64,000 nt of DNA. It comes from Massariosphaeria phaeospora. Taxonomy: Eukaryota > Ascomycota > Dothideomycetes > Pleosporales. The position numbers and the translations under genes are program-made. Where the stretch lies: the NCBI GenBank assembly GCA_011032825.1, contig JAADJZ010000023.1, positions 310,001 to 374,000 on the forward strand, in the 5' to 3' direction. The notes under the pieces are model-generated. The model saw nothing but the letters and a program-made list of their open reading frames with translations. It was not told where the DNA came from and did not search any database. Each line of letters begins with the position of its first letter. The first letter of the stretch is position 1. This document shows positions 23,696 to 35,650 of this stretch, piece by piece.

Positions 23696-25970
23696 TTAAA
23701 CAATAGTGATGGTAACTTTCTCACCCTGCTCCCACCAACCCGGCGAAACCGTCGAGTCCACCGAAAAATATCCAACTCGGCGATAACACCCGGGAATAGC
23801 TTCGCTCTTGATGACGATGATTGCTTGCTGGAGCAACAGGCTGCCTTCAAGCTTCCCGAGGGCGAAGCACCAAAACTGATCCTTTTGCCCACGCTCTCTT
23901 TTCCGACCATCAAGAGTAGCGTCCCCACGCATCGTTATCCCATCATCACCAATAAACCCTCTCTTTTTGCTCAAGCTTATATCCTTCAAATAGCCCCGAA
24001 TTATAAGCTTGCCACTGTTGACTCCGCCAAAAGGTGCCCTGTCTGAAACAAGGGTGACACTGCAGTCTACAATGTCAGCCATGACGCAAGTCGAGTCCCA
24101 GCCATTGAAGGTGATGGACCGATTGATAGAAGGCCAGGACCAAGATGGAACTTTTGAAATCTCGGTTTCTGGTTCGGACTCTTGGGGGTCTTCTTCTGCG
24201 TCATGCGGTACCCACCACATAAGATCATGGATAAGGTACCGTCTCCGAAGACCTGCTAGGTAGTCGCTTTGGATGTGAGATGAGAAGATTTCCGCAAGAG
24301 CGGAGATAGCAGGGAGCTTATCACTTTGCTCGGTGAGCTTTCGCTTGCTGTACACTTTCACCATGGACCGGAAGCGTTGCCACACCGCATCCGTGGGCGT
24401 CATCTCCAACTCTGTCTTGACGTCTGCAGCACCTTTGCCGACACCAAGCTCCGGGGAACTGTGAATCCTTTTCACGGAATCGAAAACGTAACCCCATTGT
24501 TCACCCGCTGTATGCCAAGGATGTTTTTCCATAACGGGCCTGCGTTCTTCGTGTCTCCAGGTATACGTTGCGAGACTCTCGCAGAAATCCGGCTCATACT
24601 TGGTCTGACATCTCCACACCATGTTCAGAGCAGTAAATATGAGTAAGCGCGGAGTAAGCAGGGCCTCCTGAAGCGTCCACGCTCGCTCATTCAGAGGCTG
24701 TCTCTTCGACACCACCTCCGCCTAAGAACGCGTCTGTTTCATAACGAGGACCGAGCCCATGGTGTCCTCGTCAGCGCGCAATGCGAGGAAGAAGGGCCCG
24801 TTGTGAGAGTCTTCGTGGCGATCGGGCCTCGCTAGGAAGCCTTCGTTACACGTTGTTGCACCAGCTGCTGAAATGGTGAACTGGGCGTTCACGTAAATAC
24901 TCAGCATCTTGGCTAGTTCTCGTGGAACGTCTTCGGGGTGCTTCTGGATGATGCAAAGAGAGTCGATCCATATATATTGCATGCCGAGACTACGAGTGAC
25001 ATGGAGAGCATCTCGTATAGTCCGGGGTAGGTCGTTGTATGGCAATGCCTCTAGGTATGCTTCATAGCTCTTTTCCGTCGTGGAGAATGGCTGATCAGCA
25101 CCCCAGCAGTAACTCAGTGCACAGTAGTGACCCGTTTGTCCCGGGGTATGACAGAGCCGAGCAGACTCAGGTTCACCTAGCTTTGACACCCTTACAAGTC
25201 TTGTTGGCAAACTGACAACTGTGTGAGCAGGACAGTCTGCGTGGTTTTCAAGGCATTCGGTTAACCATTGCCGGGCCACTGCAAAAGTCTCCGGCGATTG
25301 AAGATCTTGTAGGACTGCTCTGGCGGTAACAAGTTGGGAAGCTGGATCGTCTGCATTTCTAGTCAGGAAAGAATACTGGATGTATGAATCCAATGACAGA
25401 GAGCTAACCTTCGGTAGTATAGACTCCCCAGGGGATGTCCCATGCAAATCTCCAGCCCCTAACACTGTCGACCCTTAGATAATTGTACATTGAATCGTAC
25501 GTCAACTTCAATTCGAGCTTTTCGTCGAGAGGTGGGAACCACTTTGGTCGGTTATAGGCCTTGCCATTTGCCCGTTCCCAAGGTCGATCCCAATTCTTCG
25601 AGGCTTGGCCGTCTTCGTCGCTATCCTCCTCATTTCCTCCGCTGTGACTAGCCTCAATCTCTTTCTCGCCACTATTGCCAGCTTCGTCCTCCTGTTTCTT
25701 GTCCGCTTCAACTTCCTTATCTTTGTTTTCTACATCCTTCTCCTAGTACCCTCCATCTTTGGAGACAACTGCCTTGCAAAACACGCAACCATGAACCGCA
25801 GCCACTTCAACATCCTTCCGAATCCTTGTGAAGTGGTATCCCCCCACACCGTCTTTCGTCAACATCTGATGCTGGATAGTCTTATTGTTGTTGGGATCTT
25901 CGCAATTGACGAACATTCGCTTGCAAGGTTGGCAAACATCTAAAGGGGGGAAGTCACGCGGGGAAACCAT
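23696..25970 (-). pseudogene. HET (heterokaryon incompatibility) domain protein, two in-frame TAG stops
   Basis: The HET domain is clear: ALSYCWGADQPFSTT, LPRTIRDALHVTRSLGMQYI followed by WIDSLCIIQ, YVNAQFTISAAGA, and PLNERAWTLQEALL. HET proteins trigger programmed cell death in non-self recognition. The N-terminus from ATG 25970 holds CQPCKRMF and GCVFCKAV, the Cys pairs often seen ahead of HET domains. An intron at 25351-25408 (GAA G|AC GAT) keeps the frame. Two TAG codons break it: 25743-25745 (after KDGGY, before an acidic stretch) and 24722-24724 (between VLVMKQTRS and AEVVSKRQPLNERAW). Sequence on both sides stays in one frame, so each is a single nonsense change. Both can arise from CAG or TGG by the transition expected for RIP. 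The gene ends about 460 bp from the transposon island. An alternative intron over either stop lacks good signals. Confidence 0.75.
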
Positions 25971-26429
25971 TTCGCTGGCACTGGTTCGAGATGATGCGCT
26001 GGAATGACTCGCAGGTTGAGGTTCGTGTTGGGCTGAGCTGAAAGCTGACGACGCATTCCTACCTTATGGTGTCAGGATGTAAGCGAGAACCAGCATCAAA
26101 GCATGATGTCGCACCGCCGAACTGTGTGGAAGCTGGCTACCTAGAAAATTTGTTATGTCGTCGTAGTCGCGCCTAGTTTTGGAAGAGGAGTCTCAATCTA
26201 CGGCAAAACAAGGCTCTTCCTCCAACAACACTGCCATCAGCTTGAGCTGCTGTAAGAATCTGAGCCTTAGAGCCTCCCCGATATGCTTGTGGTTGTTGCG
26301 GAACCAAATTCGAGCACTATCGCTACCCCACTCGGTACCTCCTGTCCTCTGATTGGACGCCTCGCCTTGCACCACAATCCACGTCTAGAACCTCAAAAGA
26401 GCTCTTTGATTGAGAGCCCCTGCGGGAAG
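25971..26429. other. HET gene upstream flank
   Basis: Normal-composition sequence between the HET start and the abrupt AT-rich boundary near 26430. No gene is supported. Confidence 0.5.
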
Positions 26430-26891
26430 AGAGCTTGACGCTTTATTTAAACAGAAGGTTTCTACTAGCGTAGTGCGCCTAATTTACTTTTAATACCTAC
26501 TTTTTCTAACGTACCTAACGAGTTAGCGGGCTATAGTGCTACACGAGTTAGCGAAACACTTTTGCCAAGCTCTTACTAACTCTACCTATGTACGCTAGCG
26601 AATAGGTAGAAAGTATTTATTAATAGGTATAGGTTAGGTTATAGGTTGCACAAACTTTAGGTTAAAGTTAAGTTAAAGTTAACCTAACGTACTTTACAAG
26701 TAGTTGAGCTACACGAGTTCGCAAAACACTTTTGCTAAGCTTCTACTAAAACTACTTTATTCTAGCGCAAAACAGCTTATTTTAGCTCTATATAAAGCAA
26801 TTTAACTTAAAATATTATTTAAAGTTTACTTTTGCTACTTGCTTACACGTACGCGCGTTATGCTTAGTTTAATTGCACTATTTATACTAGA

Positions 26892-27224
26892 GTAGTAAAT
26901 AAGTATAAGTTAAGTTAAAGTTGAGTTAGCTTACGTAAGACTCTAGTGCTAACTTAACCTATACCTACGCTAAAACGTTTTAGCGTAGATATAAGTTGAG
27001 TTAGCACAAACCTCTACAATTTTATATTTTAATATATTTTCTTTTTATAATTATAACAGCTAGTTATAATAGGTTTATTAACCTAAAAGTAGTACCTATA
27101 ACCTAACTTTAACCTACGCTTTAATTACTCTAACTTAACTTTAACTTTAGGTTTGTGCGACTCTAACTTAACTTATACTCAACGATAAGTACTTTTTACC
27201 TATTCGCTAGCGTAATCTATACTA
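26892..27224. mobile_element. Small inverted-repeat element inside the inverted Fot1 copy
   Basis: This sequence splits the Fot1-matching segment: GCACTATTTATACTA on the left and CTATACTACTTTTAAAAT on the right flank an insert absent from the 27618-29481 copy. Its right end (GAATAGGTAAAAAGTACTT on the reverse strand) matches the ends of the element at about 37250-37928. It contains an uninterrupted TATAATTATAACAGC site at 27045-27059. Exact borders are uncertain by a few bases. Confidence 0.5.
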
Positions 27225-27617
27225 CTTTTAAAATAGTTTACCTACTCTAGCGCGCACTTGCGTTTTTAGCTTTTTTTTTATTACTACGCGCTTTAAACTA
27301 TTTTAGAGCAGTTAAACAAGCTTTATTTTTAACTATTAAAGTTTTTTCTACTTAAATCTACTTTCTTTTATGCAATTTACGTTGCGTAGCAGCTTTATTT
27401 GCTACTTTTAGCTTAGCTATCTTTTGTTGCGCTAACACTAGCTTGTGCGCAATAATAGCTACTTTTTTTAAAACTTTTTTAAAAGCTTTTATTATAAAAG
27501 TTAGCGAGCTATCTATATACTTCTAAATTCTTGCTTTTACAAGCGTTAATTGCGACTCTAGTTTAAAAGTATTGCTTAGAGTTCGCAACTGCTAGAGCTT
27601 GTTGTTAATAAGTAGTA

Positions 27618-29481
27618 ACGTACTTTACAAGTTCGTGCACTACACAGGTTCGTGCACTACTTTTGCCAAGCTTCTACCAACTCAATCTCTATACGTAATG
27701 CCTTAACAACAACACTAAATAAAGCCTTTTAATAAGCGTTAGATACAAACTGCTCTTTAAGCTCTTAAACAAAACGCAACACTTTTTTTGCAACGCGCTG
27801 TAGCTATTTACAAAGTTACTTATACAACACTAAGCTGCTAACGCGCAAAACAAACTCTACAAGCAAATTGCTAGCCGAAATTAAAGAATCTAACAAAGAC
27901 TAAAGAGAGCGTAGTTGTTAAGCATATACTTAACTTTATTTTGCGCGAATTTCTTTCTAGGCTCGCAGCTGTAGCTAATATAGCCAATTCTTTACGCGCA
28001 AAGCGCAATCTAGGCTAAGTTAGCTTAAACTAGCCTAGTACGTAGGTTATGCACTGCTCTAAGTTTACAATAAAGTTTAATTGCAAGTACAATTACAAAA
28101 GAGCACTTTGCGAGAATTTTAAAGTTATTTAAAGCTAGTTTCGCCTAGTAGATAACATAAAAGCCAAGTACAGTATCTAGAATAAAAACACGTACAACTT
28201 TGACAAAACAGGCTTTATAATAGGCTAGATATTAACTAAAGCAGTTGTTACAGCTTTAGAGAAACGAGGAAAGCTAAAGGCAATACAGCAAAGCAATAGA
28301 AAGTAAACAACAGTTATCTAAAGCATCAACGCAACAAGGTAAGCTATTCTACTCTTTATTATTTTTAAGAGCTGCTACTACCTCTTTGCTTAGTACAAGA
28401 AAAAGAATCTACTCTAAGACTAGGTTATTGCAGTCTCTAAAAAGAGCTAAACAACAAATAAGCTTAGCTTGCAGTAGTTAAAGCACTTTGATAAGTATAC
28501 AAAGAAAAAAGTAGTTAGCAGCTACTAACTACTCGCAATTGATAGCTATAAGAGCTATAACTCGCTTGCATTCTAGCAATACTACAAAAAGAACAAGATT
28601 ATTACTATTTATATGCTTTCGCACTTATCGCACCTTTTACAGCCTCTTAATGTAGGTTGTTTTGCTTTTTTAAAAAAAGCGTACGGGCGCTAAGCCGAAG
28701 ATTTTATGCGCAACTAAATTACTTACATTACAAAACTTAAGTTTCTACTATGCTTTATACGCGCCTATAATGCTGCAATTACTAAAAGTAATATTCAAAA
28801 AAAGTTTTAAGGCGCTAGATTAGTTCTATTTAACCTAGAACAGGTTATAACAGCTCTTAACGTTTGGTTGCGTACTTTATTACTACTACTACTTATTAAC
28901 AACGAGCCCTAGCAGTTGCAAACTCTAAGCAATACTTTTAAACTAGAGTCGCAATTAACGCTTGTAAAAGCAAGAATTTAAAAGCATATAGATAGCTTAC
29001 CAACGTCTATAGTAGAAGCCTTTAAAAAAGTTTTAAAAGAAGCAGCTATTATCGCGCACAAGCTAGTGTTAGCGCAACAGAAAATAGCTAAGCTAAAAGT
29101 AGCAAATAAAGCTGCTACGCAACGTAAATCGCATAAAAGAAAGCAGGTTTAGGCAGAAGAAACTTTAACAGTTGAGAATAAAGCTCGTCTAACTGCTCTA
29201 AAAGAGTTTAAAGCGCGTAGTAATAAAAAAAAGCTAAAAACGCAAATGCGCGCTAAAGCAGGTGAACTATCTTAAAAGTAGTGTAAATAGTGCAATTAGA
29301 CTAGGCATAACGCGCGTACGTGTAAGCAAGCAGTAAAAGTAAACTCTAAATAATATCTTGTGTTATATTGCTCTATACAAGGCTAAAGTAAGCTATTTTG
29401 CGCTAGAATAAAGTGGTTTTGGTAGGAGCTTGGCAAAAGTAGTGCACAAACCTGTGTAGTGCACGAACCCGTAAAGTACGT
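27618..29481 (+). mobile_element. Fot1/pogo-type Tc1-mariner element (RIP-inactivated)
   Basis: 1864 bp, flanked by TA (27616-27617 and 29482-29483). Comparing the flanks with the uninterrupted sequence at about 28870-28895 shows insertion at TA inside another Fot1 copy. The inverted repeats are about 60 bp (27618-27680 and 29419-29481). The + strand carries a relic of a pogo-family DDE transposase: NFDKTGF (first catalytic Asp, about 28197), LLAIDSYKSYNS (second, about 28535), LSHLLQPLNVGCFAFLKKAY (about 28615-28680, classic Fot1 signature), and near the C-terminus a CxxC..HNARTC knuckle (about 29285-29325). Many CAG/CAA codons now read TAG/TAA, so it cannot make transposase. Confidence 0.85.
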
Positions 29482-29549
29482 TAGTAGTAATAAAGTACGT
29501 AGCCAAACGTTAAAAGCTGTTATAACCTATTTTAGGTTAAATAAAACTA

Positions 29550-29668
29550 GGCAAAGGATAAACGGAACTACACTTTGGCTATACGGAACTACAGAATACA
29601 ATGTACGCGTGCAGCCTCTCGCGTAGTATTATTGAGCACGGCCGAACTTTAGCCGGCGAAAACCAAAA
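29550..29668 (+). repeat. Left terminal inverted repeat of the MULE (unmutated arm)
   Basis: Begins GGCAAAGGATAAACGGAACT. It pairs with 32760-32878 and keeps C or G at about a dozen positions where the other arm has T or A. Confidence 0.85.
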
Positions 29669-30110
29669 CTTGAGATAGCTACACCGCTACACTAGCTATG
29701 AGATTAATCAGCACGGCAGATAGCCTCCGTTCCCCGACTCCACTTTACGTTCAAGGCGCAATAGCAGGTTTATTTTTAAACGCGCCAAGCCTTAAGCGAG
29801 CCACCTACGAATCTGACCTCGCTGGTTGCCTCACCAAACTTGAACACCTCTGCCGCACCCACTGCACCCACCAACCACGCCTTAAATACAATAACCCGTC
29901 TGGCCAATACTGTAGAGCTCGATGAGCCGAGTCGATTGCTGTAAAAATTACGAAATTCTGATCGCTTTTGGTGGAGGCGCATTTACTTGAAGATTTCTTG
30001 CTCTTGGATCTCGCACCTCATAGCGTCAGCAGCGACTATCTCAGGACTATCCCAAACCAGCAACGAATGCTAGACTTTAGCGCCTAATTCCTCACTTGTT
30101 CCAAACTCGC
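29640..30110 (+). other. Normal-composition segment inside the MULE
   Basis: Between the left TIR and the degraded transposase, about 470 bp keep ordinary fungal base composition (for example GACCTCGCTGGTTGCCTCAC near 29816) and an uninterrupted 75-codon frame (29698-29925) with no recognised domain. Sequence becomes AT-rich again after about 30110. It may be the protected element end, a captured single-copy fragment, or a late conversion tract. Confidence 0.6.
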
Positions 30111-32759
30111 CAAATAGCTTTTAAACTTAATGAGATTGACTTTAGATTGCTTAAGAACTTTGACGGTAATGCTTTAGACTAACTATACAATCCAAAAGCA
30201 AACCTTCTAGTATATTTGCTTTACAATCTTAACTACTATGTAACTATTAAGTTACTAAACGACTATTTTGAAACCTAGAGATATAGAGCATTTATCAAGA
30301 AGCTAGTTAAACGCTGCGCAAGTAGAAAACGTATTTAAGTAGAAGTTATTAAAGTTAAGTTACGCTGCGCGTGTAGTAGCAAGTTTACTAAACAAAGTAC
30401 TAAGCGTAAAACTTTTTCTTGTATAAGCACATCTACACTTTGCCTATAGCTTAAGTATCTTGAAAAGTATTTAGATAGAAAAAGCAATTTATCTAAGTAA
30501 TAGTAGCGAATTATAGTACTCAATTCTATACACAATTATTCGCTAGCTAATTAATTAGCACTGCTTTAGTTTAAGCAGGTTAATAAAACAGCTATTGCGC
30601 TTATCTAGAAAAGTATCAACTGTAGCAACTTTGCTAGCAATATTCTTTTACAATTAATGCTTCTTGGATATAACATAAAAAAAAAAAATGTTAAAAACAA
30701 GATAGCTAAGCTTACTCGTGCTACTTTGAGAAGTAAAAGCAAAATACAAGCGCTCTTTAATAAATTAAAAAAATCTATAAAAAATAAAAATAACTTTAAT
30801 AAAAAAACTATTACGTACTTTAAGTAGCACCAACTAGATAAGCTTAATTGCTTTAATATACTCTTCTTCGCTTACTTATACAGTATAGAGATTTTTAAAA
30901 ATAACTCAAACGTTATTATGTTAGATTGTACTTACAAAACTAACTAGTTTAACATGCTTTTTTTACACATTGTAGAAATTACTTGTACAAAGAAAACGTA
31001 TAACGTAGCTTACTATTTTCTGCTTAACAAATAGAAAATCTTTTATAACTTTGCTATTAAATTTTTACAAAAGCTTTTTACTAAGTGCAAAGTTACTCTA
31101 ACTACTTTTGTTACTAACTACGAGCTAGCTTTTAAAAACGCGCTTTCAACTTAGTTTGAAAATGTTTTTCAATGTTTTTGTATTTAGCACGTAAACAGCA
31201 ACGTTAAGAAAAAGTTGCTAGAATACTTTAAAAACAAAACTATTTTACTGCAGCTTACAGAAGCAAAGCGCGCAAAGAAAGTAAAAAAACTTTAAAAGAA
31301 AAAAAATAGTTTTATAAGTAAATAAAATGCGCTAGTATTCTGCTAGTAGCGCACTAAGTTCAAAAAGCAGTAGATTAAGCTACAAAAGAAGTACAATAAG
31401 CTACTTACTTTGATTACCTATCTCAAAGACTATGTAATGCCTTGAAAAGAGAAATAAATCGAATATCTTTGCAAATACATATCGAATTTTGGCTAGCGAG
31501 TTACTTTTCGCTTAGAAAGCAGCTATACTTAGCTTAAGTTTGCTATTATAAACAAAACTAGCTATATTTACTATATTGTACTTTACATTTACTACTGTAC
31601 TTGCGTTAAAAAAAAAAGTACAAGAAAAAAATATTACAAAAGTACGCTTAAGTAGCAAACAACGTTAAACTGCTTAAGTTTAAAAAACTCTATTACAAAA
31701 TTACTCTTAAAGAGCTACGTTATTTAAAAAAGCAACTTCTACTCGCTAAATCTTCTAAGTACGATCAAAACACTAATTGCTGTTTTAAAGCGTTTAAAAT
31801 TAAGTACAGTTTACTTTGCAAACACGTACTTTACGCGCTACTCTATCGAATTGCGTTATTAGAGTTAATATTAGAAGCAAGTAAAATAGAGCAACATTAG
31901 TAGTTGTACTTAGTTCAACTAGAAAAAGCACCTTTGCTAGTTATTCTGCAAAATCTAGTAGTAATTACTTTAAGCAAAAAGCGCTTAAAGAAAAGCAAAG
32001 GCAAAAAGGCGCTACGTAAGCTTCGCAAGCTAATTAGAGTTAAAATTGCTTGCCAACGCGCTTCTTAAGTTACTAGTACTTTTAGCGCTACTTAGGTTAC
32101 TGCTACCTAAGCTACCTAAACTAATAAAAAAGTTAAAGTTACTAAAAAAGTAACTACTACAAGACAATCTACTAAGAGAATTGTTAAAAGCAAAGTTAAG
32201 CGAAGTTAGCAACCTAAGAAAAGCGCACTTTTCGCGAAAAATCTTAAAGCTACGCTAAAAGAAATAAAAGAGAAAATAAAGCAAATAAAAGAAGCGTACT
32301 TAAATAGTAGCAATAGCAACTCTAGCGCTAGCAGCAGCTGTAAACGCTTTCTACTTGTTAAATCTAGCTTTGAATTAAAGTATAAGTTAAGTAAGCCAAC
32401 GCTTTTCCGTAGGCGCGGCAAATAGGCGAAAAAGTAAGCTAGCCGTAGCTTCGCGCATTAAAGTCTTAGAAAGTTTACGTTTTACTAAACAATAGCACAA
32501 CAACGCTATATTAGATTTAGCTAAAATTCATAGCGCTACCTAAGATAGTAAATGCAAAAAGATACCTAAAATAATATTACGAAAATTTAGTGTAGTTGTG
32601 AAGTTCTATAAGAGAAAAAGTTAATTACCAAATGTAAATCAACTACTCGAAAATAGCTACATCTAGAGCTAAATTCCTGCTAATTTAGAAAAATCTTAGC
32701 ATTAGCAGCGCTAATTAGCCGTAGGCTACGCTTCTAGCTATAGCTAGTGTCGTTTTAAG

Positions 32760-32878
32760 TTTTAGTTTTCGCTAGCTAAAGTTCGGCCGTGCTTAATAAT
32801 ACTACGCGAGAAGCTACACGCGTACATTGTATTCTGTAGTTTCGTATAGCTAAAGTATAGTTTCGTTTATTCTTTGCT
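32760..32878 (-). repeat. Right terminal inverted repeat of the MULE (mutated arm)
   Basis: Reverse complement begins AGCAAAGAATAAACGAAACT. Differences from the left arm are all transitions toward A/T, on both strands. Confidence 0.85.
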
Positions 32879-34095
32879 ATAAAACTAATCTAGCGCTTTA
32901 AAACTTTTTTTGAATATTACTAAAAGTAATTGCTGCATTATAAGCGCGTATAAAGCATAGTAGAAACTTAAGTTTTGTAATGTAAGTAATTTAGTTGCGT
33001 ATAAATCTTTTAGCTTAGCGCTCGTACGCTTTTTTTAAAGAAGCAAAACAACTTATATTAAAAAGCTATAAAAAGTGCGATAAGTGCGAAAGTATGCAAA
33101 TAGTAATAATTTTGTTTTTCTTGTAGTATTGCTAGAATGCAAGCGAGTTATAGCTTTTATAGCTATTAATTGCGAGTAGTTAGTAGCTGCTAACTACTTT
33201 TTTCTTTGTATACTTATTAAAGTGCTTTAACTACTACAACCTAAGTTTATTTATTGTCTAGCTTTTTTTAGAAACTGCAATAACCTAGTTCTAAAGCAAA
33301 TTCTTTTTTTTGTACCAAGTAAAAAGGTAATAGTAGCTCTTGAAAATAATAAAAAGTAAAATAGCTTACTTTGTTGCGTTAATGCTTTGGATAACTATTG
33401 TTTACTTTCTATTTCTTTGCTGTATTGCTTTTAGCCGTTCTTGTTTCTCTAAAGTAGTAACAACTGCTTTAGTTAATATTTAGCCTATTATAAAGCTTGT
33501 TTTGTTAAAGTTGTACGTGTTTATATTCTAGATACTATACTTAGCTTTTATATTAGCTACTAGGCGAAACTAGCTCTAGATAACTTTAGAATTCTTGCAA
33601 AGCGCTTTTTTGTAATTGTACTTGCAATTAAACTTTATTGTAAACTTAAAGCAGTGCATAACTTACGTACTAAACTAGTTTAAGCTAATCTAGCCTAGAT
33701 TGCGCTTTGCGCGCAAGAAATTAGCTATATTAGCTACAGCTGCGAGCTTAAAGAAAAATTCGCGCAATATAAGTTAAGCTTAAGTATATACTTAACAACT
33801 ACGCTTTTCTTAGTCTTTGTTAGATTCTTTAATTTAGGCTAGTAATTTGCTTGTAAAGTTTATTCTACGCGTTAGTAGCTTAGTGTTGATTAATCAACGT
33901 TGTAGATAGCTGCAGCGCGTTGCTAAAAAAGTATTGCATTTTGTTTAAAAGCTTAAAAAGCAAGCTGTATCTAACGTTCTTTAGAAAGTTCTATTTAGTA
34001 TTGTTGTTAAAGCATTACGTAGAAAGTAGAGTTTGGTAGAAGCTTAGCAAAAGTAATGTACAAACTCGTGTAATGCACGAACTCGTAAAGTACGT

Positions 34096-35649
34096 TACTA
34101 CTTCTTTGCTTAGTATAAAAAAAATAGCCTACTTTAAAACTAGATTATTGCAGTTTCTAAAAACAGCTAGACAACAAATAAACTTAGTTTTAAATAGTTA
34201 AAGCACTTTAATAAGTATACAAAAATAAAAGTAGTTAGTAGCTACTAACTACTCGCAATTAATAGCTATAAAAGCTACAACTCGCTTGCATTCTAGCAAT
34301 ACTACAAAAAAAACAAAATTATTACTATTTATATGCTTTCGCACTTATTGCACTTTTTACAGCTTTTTAATATAAGCTGTTCTACTTTTTTTTAAAAAGC
34401 ATATAAGCGCTAAGCTAAAGATTTTATACGCAACTAAATTACTTACATTATAAAACTTAAGTTTTTACTATACTTTATACGCGCTTATAATGCTACAATT
34501 ACTTTTAGTAATATCTAAGCTAGCGAATAGGTATAGGTTGAGTTAAAGTTGAGTTAGATTCGCACGGACTAGAAAACGAAAATCAAAATCTTTACTTTTT
34601 AATATCTTACCTAATACTATAGATATACTAATGCAAATTTAACACGTGCTGCAGATATATAAATACAATTATATGTAAAATTATTAGAGAATTCTACTTA
34701 GTCTAGAGTATATTTCATTTATCTTTTATAGATTTAATAAATAAAAAGCTATATTAAAGAAGCTAGACTAGCTAAAATTCTCTAATAATTTTTTATATAA
34801 TTGTGTTTATATATCTGCAGCACGTGTTAAATTTGCATTAGTATATCTATAGTATTAGGTAAGACATTAAAAAGTAAAGATTTTGATTTTCGTTTTCTAG
34901 TCCGTGCGGATTTAACTTAACCTTAACTTAACCTATACCTATTCGCTAGGCTAGTAATATCTACAAAAGGTTTTAAAGCGCTAGATTAGTTTTATTTAAC
35001 TTAAAATAAGTTATAACAGCTTTTAACGTTTGGCTACGTACTTTATTACTACTACTGCTTATTAACAACGAGCTCTAGTAGTTGCAAACTTTAAGCAATA
35101 CTTTTAAACTAGAGTTGCAATTAACGCTTGTAAAAGCAAGAATTTAAAAGCATATAGATAGCTTACTAACGTCTATAGTAAAGGCTTTTAAAAAAGTTTT
35201 AAAGAAAGCAGCTATTATTGCGCACAAGCTAGTGTTAGCGCAACAGAAAATAGCTAAACTAAAAATAGCAAATAAAGCTACTACGCAACGTAAATTGCAT
35301 AAAAGAAAGCAAGTTTAGGTAGAAAAAACTTTAACAGTTAAAAATAAAGCTTGTTTAACTACTCTAAAAGAGTTTGAAGCGCGTAGTAATAAAAAAAAAG
35401 CTAAAAACGCAAGTACGCGCTAAAGCAAGTAAACTATTTTAAAAATAGTATAAATAGTGTTATTAAGCTAAGCACAACGCGCGTGCGTGTAAGCAAGTAG
35501 TAAAAGTAAACTTTAAATAATATTTTATATTGTATTATACTATACAAAACTAAAGTAAACTATTTTGCGCTAAAATAAAAGTAGTTTTGGTAAGAGCTTA
35601 GCAAAAGTGTTTTGCTAACTTGTGTAGCCTGCTAACTCGTTAAGTACGT
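34096..35649 (+). mobile_element. Second Fot1/pogo copy, 5' part missing, split by a foldback element
   Basis: 34096-34517 and 34964-35649 match the 28369-29481 part of the intact-length copy. The right end (TTAAGTACGT before TA at 35650) has a variant repeat (GTTAGCAGGCTAC on the reverse strand). A similar end exists at about 26511 (ACGTACCTAACGAGTTAGCG), so that may be its displaced left end. Confidence 0.65.
34518..34952. mobile_element. 435-bp foldback MITE with 11-bp target duplication
   Basis: Two arms of about 180 bp are near-identical inverted repeats (AGCTAGCGAATAGGTATAGG; internal GCACGGACTAGAAAACGAAA), with a short unique loop. It is flanked by AGTAATATCTA at 34507-34517 and 34953-34963. 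The homologous site in the Fot1 copy near 28787 has one AGTAATATTCA and no insert. The duplication length suggests Mutator-type mobilisation, but no coding sequence is present. Confidence 0.85.
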
Positions 35650-35650
35650 T

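Larger units (their letters stand above)
29550..32878 (+). mobile_element. Mutator-like element (MULE), 3.3 kb, RIP-inactivated
   Basis: Flanked by a perfect 9-bp target duplication ATAAAACTA (29541-29549 and 32879-32887) within Fot1 sequence. Terminal inverted repeats are about 119 bp. The + strand carries a MULE transposase relic: VIMLDCTYKTN (first catalytic Asp, about 30911-30943), HIVEITCTKKTYNVAYYFLL, FVTNYELAFKNAL (second Asp position now reads Asn, about 31105-31143), HVNSNVKKK (about 31187), and a SWIM-like LLCKHVLYALL (about 31811-31843). The C-terminal region is Lys-rich. TAG/TAA codons interrupt the frame throughout except in the left 0.5 kb. A 9-bp duplication with TIRs longer than 100 bp and these motifs identify the superfamily. 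Confidence 0.85.
26687..34095 (-). mobile_element. Inverted Fot1/pogo-type element, host of the nested insertions
   Basis: Segments 26687-26891, about 27225-27617, 29482-29549, and about 32879-34095 align in order and orientation with the reverse complement of the Fot1 copy at 27618-29481. They therefore read as one inverted full-length copy opened by three insertions. Both ends carry ACGTACTTTAC next to TA. Its transposase reading frame is destroyed by stops. The flanks left and right are different repeats, so a later rearrangement is possible. Confidence 0.65.
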
